NCBI GenBank assembly: GCA_949987695.1
Contig: OX465290.1
Location: 80,270,265-80,334,264 of the forward strand
DNA length: 64,000 nucleotides
Direction of reading: 5' to 3'
From: Merzomyia westermanni
Lineage: Eukaryota > Arthropoda > Insecta > Diptera > Tephritidae
Positions 12,123 through 23,705 of the stretch are shown one piece after another. The notes under the pieces were generated by a model, which was not told where the DNA came from, searched no databases, and was given only the letters and a program-made list of their open reading frames with translations. The number at the start of each line of letters is the position of its first letter. Position 1 is the stretch's first letter. Made by a program: the position numbers and the translations under genes.

Positions 12123-12460
12123 CCCCTGTGGGTTAGCGGTTTAGAATATGCCGAGGTAGGCATGCCGGTCGGAAGAGGCGACTAATATGCACAAAGGTAA
12201 TGACGTGCAACTCGATGGGTCGTCTACGGATGTGATGCCTCTCACCTCTCATTACCCACCCTCTCCTTCCTTAAGGAGGCAGGGGTGACATGACTTAGAA
12301 AGTTTCACTGGTCATAAATCGCTACCACGACAGTCGGGCAGTGCCGCAAGGGAGCACCGGAGTGTACCGGGTTCAAATCCGGCCAAGGACTGTTTATTCG
12401 ACAACACTCCCCAAAACCTCCGGGGAGTGTTTTTGTCGTTACCATAACAACAACAACAAC
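12123..12460 (+). mobile_element. SINE family A, copy A1, (CAA)n tail
   Basis: The copy starts CCCTGTGGGTTAGCGGTTTAG, contains a B-box-like GGTTCAAATCC (about 12372) within a tRNA-like segment, and has the hairpin ACTCCCCAAAACCTCCGGGGAGT near its end. It finishes in a (CAA)n tail at 12447-12460. Other copies are A2 (36794-37128, minus), A3 (35736-35985, minus), A4 (39528-39853) and A5 (22838-23527, minus, split). These features fit a pol III-transcribed SINE mobilised by a LINE. Confidence 0.8.
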
Positions 12461-12639
12461 CATGTTCGCTGCTATATGCACTGGGCTGCGACTCGAGTAA
12501 ATAACTGAGAGACATTGAAAAATTAACTGGTAGTCATAAGAAGAAGAACTGTTGTAGATATACATGAGTTTTTTGCATAATAGCCAATTCCTTTTTTTTT
12601 AGAATTTCTAAGTCATCCCTATGTACTTAAGGAGCTGAT

Positions 12640-12720
12640 ATGCTGTTTGAAGGCTTGTCATAAGGTTTTGTAACAAACTAGTTTCGGCGTTCCGATCTCC
12701 CAAGTGTCAACAGAGCAATC
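12640..12720 (-). repeat. Penelope LTR-like block
   Basis: On the minus strand this reads GGAACGCCGAAAC, then GTTTGT, then TACAAAACC. It shares about 30 aligned bases with the arms of the Penelope-like element at 53098-54224, while sequence on both sides differs. Its counterpart in the inverted partner is at about 36540-36620 on the plus strand. It is probably a relic of a second Penelope-like family. Confidence 0.55.
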
Positions 12721-12881
12721 CCGCAGGTATAACAATAAAACAATTAACAACGAACACACGAATCCACAAAATAAAACAAAAGGAAAATGATATAAGGTTG
12801 ACCGGTCTCCGAAGCGAGTAGCACTCATGCTTTATTCAGAATAATCTATCATCTTTTAATGTTGTTCTCGCTATACCAATG

Positions 12882-13014
12882 TTGTTGTTGTTGTTGTTGT
12901 TAACAGTGCTTCGCCCTGTCCCAGATTGGACAGGGCTACACTGAAATAACAGCCCTTGGCCGGGTGAAAAAACCCGGGTCATTCCGGTGCGATAGAACCG
13001 GCTGTTGTGGGAAT
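12882..13014 (-). mobile_element. SINE family E insertion with 12-bp target-site duplication
   Basis: A 133-bp insert with a (CAA)n tail on the minus strand is flanked by GCTATACCAATG at 12870-12881 and again at 13015-13026. The inverted partner repeat (near 36383) has a single GCTATACCA-type site with no insert, which proves the insertion. The body contains the palindromes GCCCTGTCC/GGACAGGGC and ACCCGGGT-type sequence. The variable-length TSD and CAA tail fit LINE-mediated insertion. Confidence 0.92.
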
Positions 13015-13157
13015 GCTATACCAATGTAATGCATTTCACTTCGTAATCACGCTAATAACTATTCTTTTGATAGTAATTAGGCGCATACCCAACAAGAATT
13101 TTTGCGAACATTCCTAAAAATGCCTTCTAATAAACTTCCTGAAATTTTTTTGAAACT

Positions 13158-13414
13158 TTAACCCTAGTTCGGCCGACGGGTCACCTGGGTGACTATTTCA
13201 CATTTTAGGCACAAAAAGACATATTTTTAATAAACTCTGTTAACTTATTTTCCGTGACATCTAAGAATAATGAATTTTAAGTAGAAAGCCAATTTAAACC
13301 TAGATTGCTGTGGTCACGAGTTCATTCACGACTATTGAATTCAATGCGACATAGGTGGTAGTTCTAGGCTAAAAGTTGTGATATGGTGGCGATTGTAGTA
13401 CTCTTCTATAATTC
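13158..13414 (+). other. TTAA-flanked, piggyBac-like terminus (partial)
   Basis: The sequence TTAA (13158-13161) is followed by CCCTAGTTCGGCCGACGGGT and then the palindrome GTCACCTGGGTGAC. A TTAA target followed by a CCCTAG start is the signature of piggyBac-type ends. No opposite end and no transposase are present, so this is at most one truncated end carried inside the composite repeat. Confidence 0.35.
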
Positions 13415-14832
13415 ATTGGGTTTTTAAAGGGATTGGCAAGTATCTGCTCCCAAAACATTGGTAAATTGGGACTCATAAACCCCATCTGTATTCAACAAAG
13501 TATTTCACAATTTAAAAAATAAAAAGATAGTTCTTGTTTTAAAAAAACATCAGTTGAAGACAATTAATTTGGCACACTTTATTTCTAAGAGAAAGTGGAA
13601 GAGATAGTGCTGAAAGGACAGTCGGAGGGAGAGAGTATTGGAAATTCAAAGGCATAGTGAAAGGTAGATATTACGAGCAAATGTTCATGCTCATCAATCT
13701 TTCGAACCAGTCTCACGTAATAACGAACAATGATGTTTTATAACCAATCGATGTTACACCTCCAAACGATATACATATGTAACAGCAGCCTAAAAAACGG
13801 TAACTATGCCATCTACTACTGTTGTTACATCAACTTCTGGTATCACATTAACTACTTCTTTTTTTAATACAAATAATTATGGACGGATAAAAAATCTTGC
13901 ACACTTATATATAAAAGCATAGATTTCAATTAAACTAATGCTTCTTATATATAACATATACAACGATTTTGTTAAAATTTTATTACAGTTGTACTATATA
14001 AATAAATGCATTTTTCGGGTAACGCTTCAATTCTAAAAATTACATTTTCTACTGCTACTTGTACAAGTTAACACACTATAAATTACTTACCTTTTGCCTT
14101 TGCTAAAACATAGCAAATTACATACTTACATTAATTTTGGCTATCGCTGCAACAGCTTGTTTACCTTTTGCTTCCGCTTCAGTAAAGCTAATTACATACT
14201 TACATTCTTTTGGCAACAGCCACAATAACTTACAATAAACGAAGTGTTGCTGACACTTCATATAAAATTCATTTCGCAATAATAATTCCCACAGGTGAAT
14301 TTTTAATTGCTAACTAATATTCTTTTACATTTCCTGTTTTGCAATCGAAGTTGCGCCAATTCAAAGAATTAGCGCAACAACCGAATTATTTGTCAATAAC
14401 CAGTTGCACGCGCATCCGGTAAAATGCAAAGTGCTGATTCCAGCGTCTGGCACATTTTCACAAGCAAGTTGTTGTTGCTTTCTTAATTAAATTTTAGCTT
14501 TAATATTTCAATTATTCAATTTGGATAGTCAGTCTCATTCTGTAGTGCGATCGGTTCGGTATTGAAACCCAAAATTTCCTTGTTTTACATATTATATTTT
14601 CGCTCAATACCCAATAAGCAAAAAAAAGTTTGCTATAAGCTTACGCTAAACTTTCCTTACCAAGCTTTTCCTTTGGAAAACGTTTACTATAATCATTGTT
14701 AAACGTTTTGAAAAATTTGTCGAATTAATTTTTAAACAATTGGAAATGAGGCTTGAAAAAACAATATTTAATTAACGTTTTATTCAACGTACAGTAAGGG
14801 TTTGTTGAAGACTGATTGATAAAACTCCAATT
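13415..14832. other. No feature recognised
   Basis: AT-rich spacer. A roughly 65-bp passage around 14085-14215 is imperfectly doubled (ACTTACCTTTTGCCT... / TTTACCTTTTGCTTC...), suggesting a decayed tandem duplication. No genes were recognised. Confidence 0.4.
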
Positions 14833-14925
14833 TAGGCAACGACGGTGAAAACGGGCCAGTAGCCTAATGAATATGTAGTAGACCCTGGCTCCGAAGGTTG
14901 CTAGTTCGAATCCCGACAATTTCCT
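14833..14925 (+). repeat. tRNA-like (SINE-head-like) sequence
   Basis: The passage CCAGTAGCCTAATGAATATG followed about 45 bp later by AGTTCGAATCC resembles a pol III A box plus B box. A complete tRNA cloverleaf cannot be folded, so a tRNA-derived SINE relic is likelier than a tRNA gene. Confidence 0.4.
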
Positions 14926-15084
14926 CAACTTTTCTTCTTAAATAAATTATTATAATTATTTTAAAATGTGTTTTATAGTTATTTCAGTTCCATTTTTTAC
15001 TCGTTATACAATTTCAGTACAATAAAAAAAATTTAAAAAAATATTCCAAGAGAGCTTTTTTACCAATCTGTGGCCTGCTGCTTC

Positions 15085-15313
15085 CATTTTTTTATACAAA
15101 TTGGCGGGATCTCCTGTTTTTTGCGGACTCCGAACAGCATCTGCAAAGCAAAGTATATGAATTTTTGCTGAAAAGCCTTCCATGGCAGAAATACCATCTG
15201 ACTCCGTTTTGAAAAACCCTTCTCACTTTTGATATTACCTGTCCCAGGACTCGAACCTTGGGCCTTTCGGTATGGTAAACCGGCAACACTACCGCTACAG
15301 CAAGTCGGCAATA
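15085..15313 (-). mobile_element. SINE family B, copy B1
   Basis: The minus strand carries the tRNA-like head (CCGGTTTACCATACCGAAAG, B-box-like GGTTCGAGTCC). The body follows: ACCTGTCCC/GATATTACC, CATGGCAGAAATACCATC, TTGCTGAAAAG and GGACTCCGAACAGCATCTGC. Further copies lie at 23528-23705 (minus), 40918-41055 (plus), 52389-52700 (minus, fullest) and 61806-61925 (plus). Divergence between copies suggests an old family. Confidence 0.75.
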
Positions 15314-18300
15314 TAATAAAGTTCATATAAATCAAGTGGGTAAATTATTTAGCATCATTTTTGAATACTGCCAAACTGTTCACCTCGCAAAAAGTACACC
15401 TTACCTAATTACTCAAAGCTACCATACAATTGTGAAAAAATATTTAAACGTTTGTGAAACTTTTTAGTTACAAACTCGTTTGGAAAACATTGATCTCAAC
15501 GTTTGGAAAATATGGTTTAATAAAATAGCTTACTTCATTGTTTATTGGATATTTTCCTTATATATTTCAAATTCTGTTCTGAAGTATTGGTAAAAGACTG
15601 GAAGATATCTTACCTTGTACTACATTTACGAAACGTGGTTTTATTGTGTTAAAAAAAGTAGTTGGACCTGGTGATTCGATATATGCCTTTCCATGTATTT
15701 TGATGGGCAGTGATTTCTGCGAGGTTTTCTTTTTTTGGGTTAAGGCCGAACATTAACTCATTATTAAATTCTGAAATTCAGATTCAGATCCAGCAGTTAA
15801 TTCCTTTTGAGAATATACATTTATAACACTCTTTAACCACACTTAAGTGGCTCTGTAGAGTGGAATTATTATTGAAATGGACAAAACTGTACCGTGGCTT
15901 TAGCTAAACTAGATCAGATTTGCTGTTTTTCCATATGTATTTCAAACACAAAGCACCTTATGGATATTATCTTATGACTGTTAAACCCAAAGTTATAAAG
16001 GCGTGTTTAAGTTAAGCTGGTGTCCAAGAGAGCCACGCAGAATAGAAGACTGCCCAGTATAAACTTATAAAAGTGTACGATATTAGATCGTCTCCGATTT
16101 TTCTTATTTTTTGACTTTTTTTTCAACAGCTCATCTGTTTCGAATGAAAGTAACAAATGTACAACCGCCTATGAATTGGCTATCGCATAGGAAACAAAAA
16201 TCACTTGTGGTTTTTACCGGAATAGATGCTCACAAGTGTTTAATTCCAAGAAAAAATGTTCACAAATGAAAGGATGTTTACGGTCAAATATGGAATATTT
16301 AAAACGCTATTAAAAATATTTATATTTATTTTGATATCTAGTTAACAAAAGCAACAAAAAATATAACAAAAATTGTAATGTACGCCCTAACATAATGTAG
16401 CCTGAATGGGGTTGAATGATTATATAAAAACTTCTATAAGAGGACTAACGGTGCAGTTGCAATGCCGTTTTGAAATATTCCAACAGCGATAAATGAAAAA
16501 AGTACAAAAAATCTTTTTACAAGGTCGTTAAATTTTTTTATTATATAAATATAAATTATATAAAATCTAAAAATAGTTTGATAATATAGATTTTCTGGTA
16601 GGCTACACAACTTGGATCGATCTCTACATGATTACATGTAATCATTTTCATAGATGCCTATAACAAAAATGAAGAGCTATGATGAGTATGTTATTCCCAT
16701 TAATATTCAAAAGTCGAATTTGGTCAGTATACTCTATTTTTAAATAAGCACTCGATTTCCGTGTACCAATAACAAAATTTTTTTTTTGCGCACCCTAATA
16801 GATATTTTCTGTTAGGAGGAGATATTTTTATATTACACTTTATAAAAAGGAAGATATGGGATAAATGAAAATGAAGTGACGAGTGGGGAGAGAAGAGAGC
16901 ACATTTGTTAAATGTAGGCGAATCAAATTTTATGCAGGACAACATCTGCCGGGTCTACTAGTAATAATATATAAAAGAATTTACTTAAACTATGTATTAA
17001 TTTAGGCCCTACTCCTGTATAGCTTTTCTAAAAAGTTTAAAAAGTTATTAAAGTAAATGTTTCAGAGAGAACTTAAAAAATCTACTTGAGTCATGAAAAT
17101 CTTAACAACTTATTGGTAATTCTTGTTTGAATTTTTCAAAACATAACAATCGAAGTAAACTTAAAATCAATTTTCAAAAAGCTTTCCGAAATAAATATTA
17201 AGCTTATGAAGTGCTGCTTTTTCGAATATAAAACTTTTGAAAATAAGAGTTTTATAATCAAACCGGCACGATGATTAAAAGCTTATTAATGCAAGCCTAC
17301 ACAACATTTTCAGAGAAAGCTTTTATAAATGTTTTTTCTGAAACTTTATTAAAACGATATTTTACATATTATTTAGCTTTTGCAATAAAATAAACAAATA
17401 AATTGTAATTTTACATTGATTGCTGCAACTTAAGCCAATTATTAGCAGATTGCAGAAGTGGTTGAGATTAAGCCATCTTTTTGCTTTATCGTCCTCGTTC
17501 TTATGTAAAATCTTATATGAAAAGAATTTAAAAATTTTGTAAGTTAAAAAGAAAAAAACTGACAAATAGTTTTCCCTGAATTTTTTGTAAACACGTTTAT
17601 ATCACTGTTGAAGTAAAATGATTTATAAAATTTTCTTCTTGTAGTTTATAAATATGCTTGTTGGGATCTCGCAAGGCAGGCAGAGACTTCAATATGGGTA
17701 TGCAATTTCATGATGTTCGGCAATAATGTTAGGTAAAAGTATTCAGTTATTGCTTCACTGCAATATTATGCCGATTTCAGCATATTTCAATCACATTTCC
17801 CTAGATTTTTAGTTAAATAGCTGGAATAAAGTCATGATATTAGTAGTAGTTGATAAATATGTTAGTTCATGTCAAAGGCGTACATGTGAGCAAAGCTTAG
17901 AAATTAATGAATAGATAGAAAATTACTATTTGCGCACTTATATAGTCAGATTTTTGTGCATGAACAACATGCAGATAACCATACATATGCACAAAGAGGC
18001 AAACATGCTGAGTAAGTATGCATGTACATTTGGAATTTTTCCAATTTCTTTGACGCAAGAAAAGTTTCCGCCACTACAGCTTCACTAAGTTGTTTCATAT
18101 GGACAGGTTGTTAGCAAATTTGAAGGGAGGTGGATGATGGAATCGATATTACTACATGAGTTTTCCAGCATGCAGCAGGAAGGAGCTTTGAAGATATTTG
18201 GACTTTTCTGGAGATTTTTAAGGTCGCCCGTAAAAAACCAAAGCTATAAGAAGGCTGATTGATAGAACGTTACACAAAGGACTCAATATTTTACACAGGT

Positions 18301-19774
18301 AGCCCATTCCGTGACTTTTCAACCCAAATAAGAGGGAAGTTTGGAAATTCGCTGAACTTTTTAATAAAATGTAATTGTTTTGTGCACAAGCGCCTTTAGC
18401 CACCTTTTGTTTAGCAAATGTTTAATTTTTTTCTTCTGTATATAAACTTATTAATTTAGCGTGGAGAGGCTCTATTCCAATTTGTGATATAAAGCATAAT
18501 TTTTTTCGACATTTTGGCAGCCTATGTTAACTCTGAGTGAGACGCATTTTTGAAAGGAAGCTTTTCAAGGCACCAGTATGTTTCGGTGATTTCATTTACA
18601 ATATTGAGCGGTGTCAATATTTTAAGCAAGTTTACAGGACTTGAAGCAGCCAACTTCAATCAAAATATCGTACTGAGCACAAATCACAACTCTTTTTATT
18701 ATAAAATGAAATAGCATTTCTTAGTTTGAGTAACTGAACAAACGAAATGAGAGTCAATACGGACTTTCAACAGGCCTTTCTCGTATTGGCACTCCCATGC
18801 AAACTTTGAAATACTTTGTGGCATTTCCAAGCTAAAAAAGACGACCGCATTTAGAAAAATAAATAAAACCCTGTGAATGAGTTTCTGTGTTGGCCAACAA
18901 TACAACAAAACAATGGAACAATGAGGCATAACACATGTGTGAAAGACCGCAAAGTTGCACACAAATGTGAGTAACATGATTTGTTTTCAAAGGTTACGTA
19001 TACGTCATGGTATACCTGAAGCCGAAGCGTCCGAACAGATGTAAACAAAACCCAACTAGAATGCATACTAAGCGCTTCACAAACATACAAACACTTGTCT
19101 GTAGTATAATCTTCATTTCACATTCCCAGTAGCGTATACATATTTATAAGTATGAATGCATATTAGTACATAGATACATTTGTATGATGCTCTCATTACT
19201 CTAAATATTGCCAACTTTTGTTGTTATGCACTGCACTGGTAAAGATTAAACGCTTGAAATTCTACTCACATCACGTCCGGTTCACTTCTGTGTGTACTAT
19301 AAACTGTCAGGTGTCAAAGTTCATGGAATTATTAGCAGTCTGTATGTATGAGCATGTGCTTCTGCAAGTGTGGCCCGAGTAGTACTCTTAACTCTAAAAT
19401 GGTACGTGCGTATTTGTGTATACGAAGTAAAAGTGAAGAATAAACTAATAACCTGCAAACACAGTACACATCCAATACACAATGAAAGCCTACCACATAC
19501 ATTTTTACCATTGGTCTTGGGTAGACATTTTTACATTCATTTTTGTGATACTTGTGGATGCCCGATTATGAAGGTGTTGTTTAATTATTGTATGCAAACA
19601 TGTGTATACTAAATTACACTAAAACCAACAACACAACCATCTTTACAAGTTTAAAATAATTGCTGTTCTTAGTTTAGCCTTAAGGTTATATGTATACACT
19701 TTTCATTTCACATTGTACATATATTGGTTTTTCTATAAGGCTGACTTTTTGCACTTATATTACAATTGAACTGG
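15314..19774. other. No gene recognised
   Basis: About 4.4 kb of AT-rich DNA with only chance frames. At 16929-16968 a short block ending CTGCCGGGTCTACTAGTAAT looks like the end of an interspersed element (a CTAG|T end would suit a Helitron), but nothing else supports that. Confidence 0.4.
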
Positions 19775-20125
19775 TAAGGCAAGCGCTGTCTTCGGCTGTG
19801 GCGAGGGCTGTATACCTTTCATGAATATGCACCACGGTTTTAGGTGTAAAATCCTTACGTACAATAAGTAGAAACTCTATGGTCTTACCCTGTTAATTTA
19901 GAGATATATAGCCCAAACCCCGTTTATCGGAAAATGTGTTGTATGGGGACTATACGATATATTGGTCGAATCTTAATTATTTTACAATTAAATCGACTAA
20001 GCTCATGGCGCTGATTATTTCGGTATACATACTTATTGATGGAACTGTTTCTTCTTCTTCTCATACTTACAAACATCGGACCAAATTTATAATAACATTT
20101 CATGTTCATGCAAGGTATAAAAAAT
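19775..20125 (+). repeat. Dispersed repeat family C, copy 2
   Basis: The block order matches copy 1: CTGTCTTCGGCTGTG, TATACCTTTCATGAATA, a GTATGGGGACTATACGATA block, CTCATGGCGCTGATTA, CAAACATCGGACCAAA and GCAAGGTATAAAAA. This copy lacks the (GACG)n run and the internal 152-bp duplication. Confidence 0.65.
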
Positions 20126-21550
20126 GGTAGCATTAGTTCACGCATGGCCTGAGTAACCCTAAAAACAATCCACATTCATGCAGGTGTATGTAGAAATATG
20201 CCCTTACACACTAACAAAACTTCTAATTTTTTGCACTCAACATGTTCTGAATGGTGTTCTTGCAGTATATTTCGTGAATAGAATCACAGTTTTCACTTTA
20301 CCTAATGAATAATATATACGAGTATACCAGTGTTAACCTCAACAAAAGAAAAAAGGATAATTAAAATCTTATTAATTAAAGTATTCGGAAAACTGAGCCA
20401 ACATAAAATGAGCTGTGATAACTTTTAATTTCCAAGTGAAACACGGTATTTAATATCACATATCCGATTTGGTTTAAGATTCGGTATACACTTACTCATC
20501 ATAAAATAGCTTGACATTTAGTTTCTGTTTCTTTTTTTCAGAAATATGATTGTCAAAGTTTGAGCTTTTTCGTTACCTATAACAACTCATACTCACTCGA
20601 ACCATCGTATCAGGGATAACTACACACTACACCAAGCTCATGAATCAAGCTTTACACCTCTCTCTATATGTTTTATTTCTTTCTTTTTTTTATTTTTTTA
20701 TGCAATTTGCCTTTTAAAAGTAAAACTTCACAGCGGTAACATACAATTTTTTAATTCAAGAGAACAGCATCTAATTCCGTAAATTTCTTTACAACTTCAA
20801 AGCATTTAAAAAATGGGATTAGCATACGGCCTTTTACTAAAGCACATATTTATATGGTTTACTCTACTTTCTTATATGAAAAATACATTTCCTGTTTTAA
20901 AACCAACTTTTCCAGCACTGTGAACTTTTCAAAAATATATAAATGAATAGAATTTAAAAAAAAAAATATAGAAAAGCTTTAGAAAATGTAATGTGTGGAT
21001 AGTTCTTCAATATTAACGCAACCAACAACAACTCAACAGTTTTAGCGAAATAGCGTTGTGGTGATCGAAGGATGCACCGAGAACGGAAAATTTAAATAAC
21101 AAGTGTCGTTAAATAGTGAATATCAGAATATATATTAAAACACTGGTAAAGAATGAAAAATATGTATGGTACTCTAATGAATAATAGTTTGTGACAGTAT
21201 AAAATCGTTTTTTATGCCCGAAATACAGTGAACCATATTTTCTTTGAAATCTACCTGAAATTGAACCACAACATTAAATGCTTTTATGTTCGACTCCGAT
21301 TGAAGTTTTGATCCTGGTTGAAATCTTGGTTTCGTTTCGGGTCCTGATTCTTGTTTAGGATCTGGTTTCTGCATTGGCCTCTATTCCAGTTGGAGTTTCG
21401 GTAGATGTTTTGATTTCGGTAGAACTTTCAGTTTAGAAGTACATTGCGGCTACGTCAAAGATTTAAGCTTTCATTGATTTCGGCTCACATTTGAGTTTTA
21501 GTTTCGGTAGAGATTTATATAAGAGTTTTTAAATGGGCTGCTGTTCCGAT
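20126..21550. other. No gene recognised
   Basis: AT-rich spacer. Between about 21230 and 21510 the motif GTTTCGG/GATTTCGG recurs irregularly (for example GGTTTCGTTTCGG, GTTTCGGTAGA), a weak simple repeat. Confidence 0.4.
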
Positions 21551-21625
21551 TTCTTCTTTTCTTTTCCTTTCATTCATTTCCTTTCCTTTCCTTTGCTTTC
21601 CTTTCTTTTCTTTTCTTTTCTTTTC

Positions 21626-21657
<32 letters not shown>

Positions 21658-21983
21658 CTTTTCTTTTCTTTTCTTTTCTTTTCTTTTCTTTTCCTTTCTT
21701 TTCTTTTCTTTTCTTTTCTTTTTTTCTTTTCTTTTCTCTTCTCTTTTTTTCTTTTCTTTTATTTTCTTTTCTTTTCTTTTCTTTTCTTTTCTTTTCTTTT
21801 CTTTTCTTTTCTTTTCTTTTCTTTTCTTTTCTTTTCTTTTCTTTTCTTTTCTTTTCTTTTCTTTTCTTTTCTTTTCTTTTCTTTTCTTTTCTTTTCTTTT
21901 CTTTTCTTTTCTTTTCTTTTCTTTTCTTTTCTTTTCTTTTCTTTTCTTTTCTTTTCTTTTCTTTTCTTTTCTTTTCTTTTCTT
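21551..21983 (+). repeat. (CTTTT)n microsatellite
   Basis: A pentanucleotide CTTTT tract of about 430 bp is imperfect in its first half (interrupted by T-runs, CTCTT and ATTTT). It is perfect from about 21772 to 21983, some 42 units. Long open frames on both strands (KRKEK repeats on minus, SFLFF repeats on plus) are by-products of the tract and are not genes. Confidence 0.98.
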
Positions 21984-22837
21984 GTCCATGATCCCGTATA
22001 ATAGCAGCTCAAACTGAGAGCACAGCCATGACCAATTTTCTCTCTTCTGGAGAGATAATGAGAGAGAGAGTATGAATAGAAAATTAGTTCACAAATGCTC
22101 AGTTCAGCGAAATGGCTTTGAGCTAACATTTCCGGCAAGCTTTTGTGGCTCCGTACCGGGTCTTCAAGACAGGATAATGGACTTTCTATAAGATTATTGT
22201 CACGACTGTGAGAAAATACTTGTGTGGTGTTCAAAAGCAGACTCATCATGTGCTGCTTTTTTGGATCATTGTGTGTGTCTACATATAATAAAATTGTAAC
22301 AGGTCGATCTCTGTAGATATTATTATAAAATAAAATTATTCAGTATTTAATAGAATGAAGCTTCCACTGTTGCATTACTGGCCGTCTAGCTTCAAAATTA
22401 AGACATCCCTTATTTCCATAGCTTGAGCAGTTTTGGAGATATCGACCAACTTGATCAAGGTGAACCAAAACGTGTTATTACAGTAAATGTAAGCGTTGTG
22501 ATTATCTTGTAAGGGAGATATAATGATTAACTCGGACTCAATCTATTATAAGTTCTGAGACGAAGCGATTTTACTATATTAATCAGCCCAATTCTAAATA
22601 TTCCCATGGGAGTTCATCTCCCAAAAATGAGTGTCTCCCAAAACCGAATTCTCCCAATTACGAGCTCCCTGGGAGAAGACTTTTTCCTAAAATTTTGGGA
22701 AAACGAATTCGAAGCACGAATCAGTTATTTCGAACAAGTAATGGAACTACTACACAATGGTGGTGTTGGCGGTCGTGGCGGCGAATGTAATCGTTTCCCT
22801 GATAGAGGGGTGGAGGTGATACAGCGTTCTTTAAGCA
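21984..22837. other. No gene recognised
   Basis: Between 22585 and 22680 the sequence repeats CTCCCAA several times and carries AGCCCAATTCTAAATATTCCC. A similar block (AGCCCGATTCTAAATATCCG) occurs at about 50068, so this may be one end of an unrecognised interspersed element. Confidence 0.35.
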
Positions 22838-23527
22838 TGTTTTCGTCTAGGGTTCATATACAGCGGAAGCGATTTGGTATTACCAGTGCAACGTTCTAGG
22901 TCATGTCACCGCTGCTTACGTAAGGAAGAAGAAGATGGGTAATGAGAGGCATCATTTCCGTAGATCAATCATCAAATTGCACGGAATTACCTTTATTCAT
23001 TTTAGTCGCGGTAATTGTTTACGACCGTCACCGGGTGCGAAAACTCGTCCGAAGAGGTATCAAGAGGTGCTCATTGGTCCCAGGTATCATAATCCATATC
23101 CAGAGATCAATTAGGTTTAATGGGTTGAAAGATATTTGCAAGCAAAGTTAACAATTTTCTGTAATTTCTATGTGGTTGCTGTAGACGCAGATCTAGGGTG
23201 TGCTGAAAAGTGGAGAAAAGTGTTCTGTGCAGAAATACTAGAGATCGCGTAGTTATTTTTTAACTAACTGCCGAAGGTCACCAACTTCGAAAGGCATTTT
23301 GCACATAAAAACCATAGATCCCGCCCCAGATTTAGGATCAGCCTGGAGTTAGTTTTCGTTTTTTTGTAAATATTTTCCAAAATAATGAAAATATTTGCAC
23401 TCCGGAAGCAGTTTCTCATTCTTGGGACCGACGACATTTTTGGCGCTTGTAAACAATTACCTTAGTCGCCTCTTACGACCAGTATACCTACCTCGGCCAT
23501 ATTCTAAACCCCTAACCCGCAGAGGGG
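22838..23527 (-). mobile_element. SINE family A, copy A5, split by a hAT-like insertion
   Basis: The distal part of SINE A (AGGTCATGTCACCGCTGCTT, GGGTAATGAGAGGCATCATT) ends at 23009. The head part (TCTTACGACCAGTATACCTA, TAAACCCCTAACCCGCAG) resumes at 23462. The two halves share TTAGTCGC at the breakpoint, so a single SINE was interrupted by the element at 23010-23461. Confidence 0.8.
23010..23461. mobile_element. hAT-like non-autonomous element with 8-bp TSD
   Basis: The 452-bp insert begins GGTAATTGTTTAC and ends GTAAACAATTACC, a perfect 13-bp terminal inverted repeat. It is bordered by TTAGTCGC at 23002-23009 and 23462-23469. An 8-bp duplication is typical of the hAT superfamily. It sits inside SINE A5, whose sequence is continuous once the insert is removed. 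No transposase is encoded, so it would be mobilised in trans. The terminal bases are not the usual hAT CA/TA start, which leaves superfamily assignment provisional. Confidence 0.8.
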
Positions 23528-23705
23528 TTACATATTTTATGCCGACTGCGAACGGCATTTGGAAGGCTGAGGGTTTGTCAAGAAGTTTAGAAAAACTTTT
23601 TGTGTTACCTGTCCCGGTACTAGAACCGAGTACCTTCGGTGTGGTAGACCAGCAACTCTACAGCCACACCACGGCAGCTACCCTCAGCAACCTTCCGGGG
23701 GCGGA
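23528..23705 (-). mobile_element. SINE family B, copy B2 (partial)
   Basis: The sequence carries GCCGACTGCGAACGGCATTT, GTTACCTGTCCCGGTAC, CCTTCGGTGTGGTAGACCAG and ACAGCCACACCACGGCAG. These are the family B landmarks on the minus strand, internally shortened relative to copy B4. It abuts SINE A5 directly. Confidence 0.75.

Larger units (their letters stand above)
12123..13414. repeat. Composite repeat, copy 1 (inverted partner at 35986-37128)
   Basis: Everything from SINE A1 to the TTCTATAAT at about 13414 reappears in reverse orientation at 35986-37128. In a stretch of about 430 bp compared by eye only some five substitutions were found, so identity is near 99%. This copy carries a 133-bp SINE insertion (12882-13014) that the partner lacks. 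The unit joins a SINE, a Penelope-LTR-like block and a TTAA-flanked terminus, so it moved or was duplicated as one composite piece. Confidence 0.9.

Noticed and set aside
12305..12565. 86-codon frame repeated almost identically at 36690-36950
   Set aside because: Identity reflects the duplicated SINE and its flank. The frame covers the SINE tail and hairpin on the antisense strand and has no domain.
14833..14925. tRNA gene
   Set aside because: A- and B-box-like words are present, but an acceptor stem and anticodon arm cannot be folded. The same holds at 51664-51725.
16929..16968. Helitron 3' end (CTAG before T)
   Set aside because: Only the last few bases fit. No convincing terminal hairpin, 5' TC end or Rep/helicase sequence is nearby.
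21515..22249. Long open frames on both strands (up to 244 codons)
   Set aside because: They are translations of the CTTTT microsatellite (KRKEK or SFLFF repeats) with short non-homologous ends.
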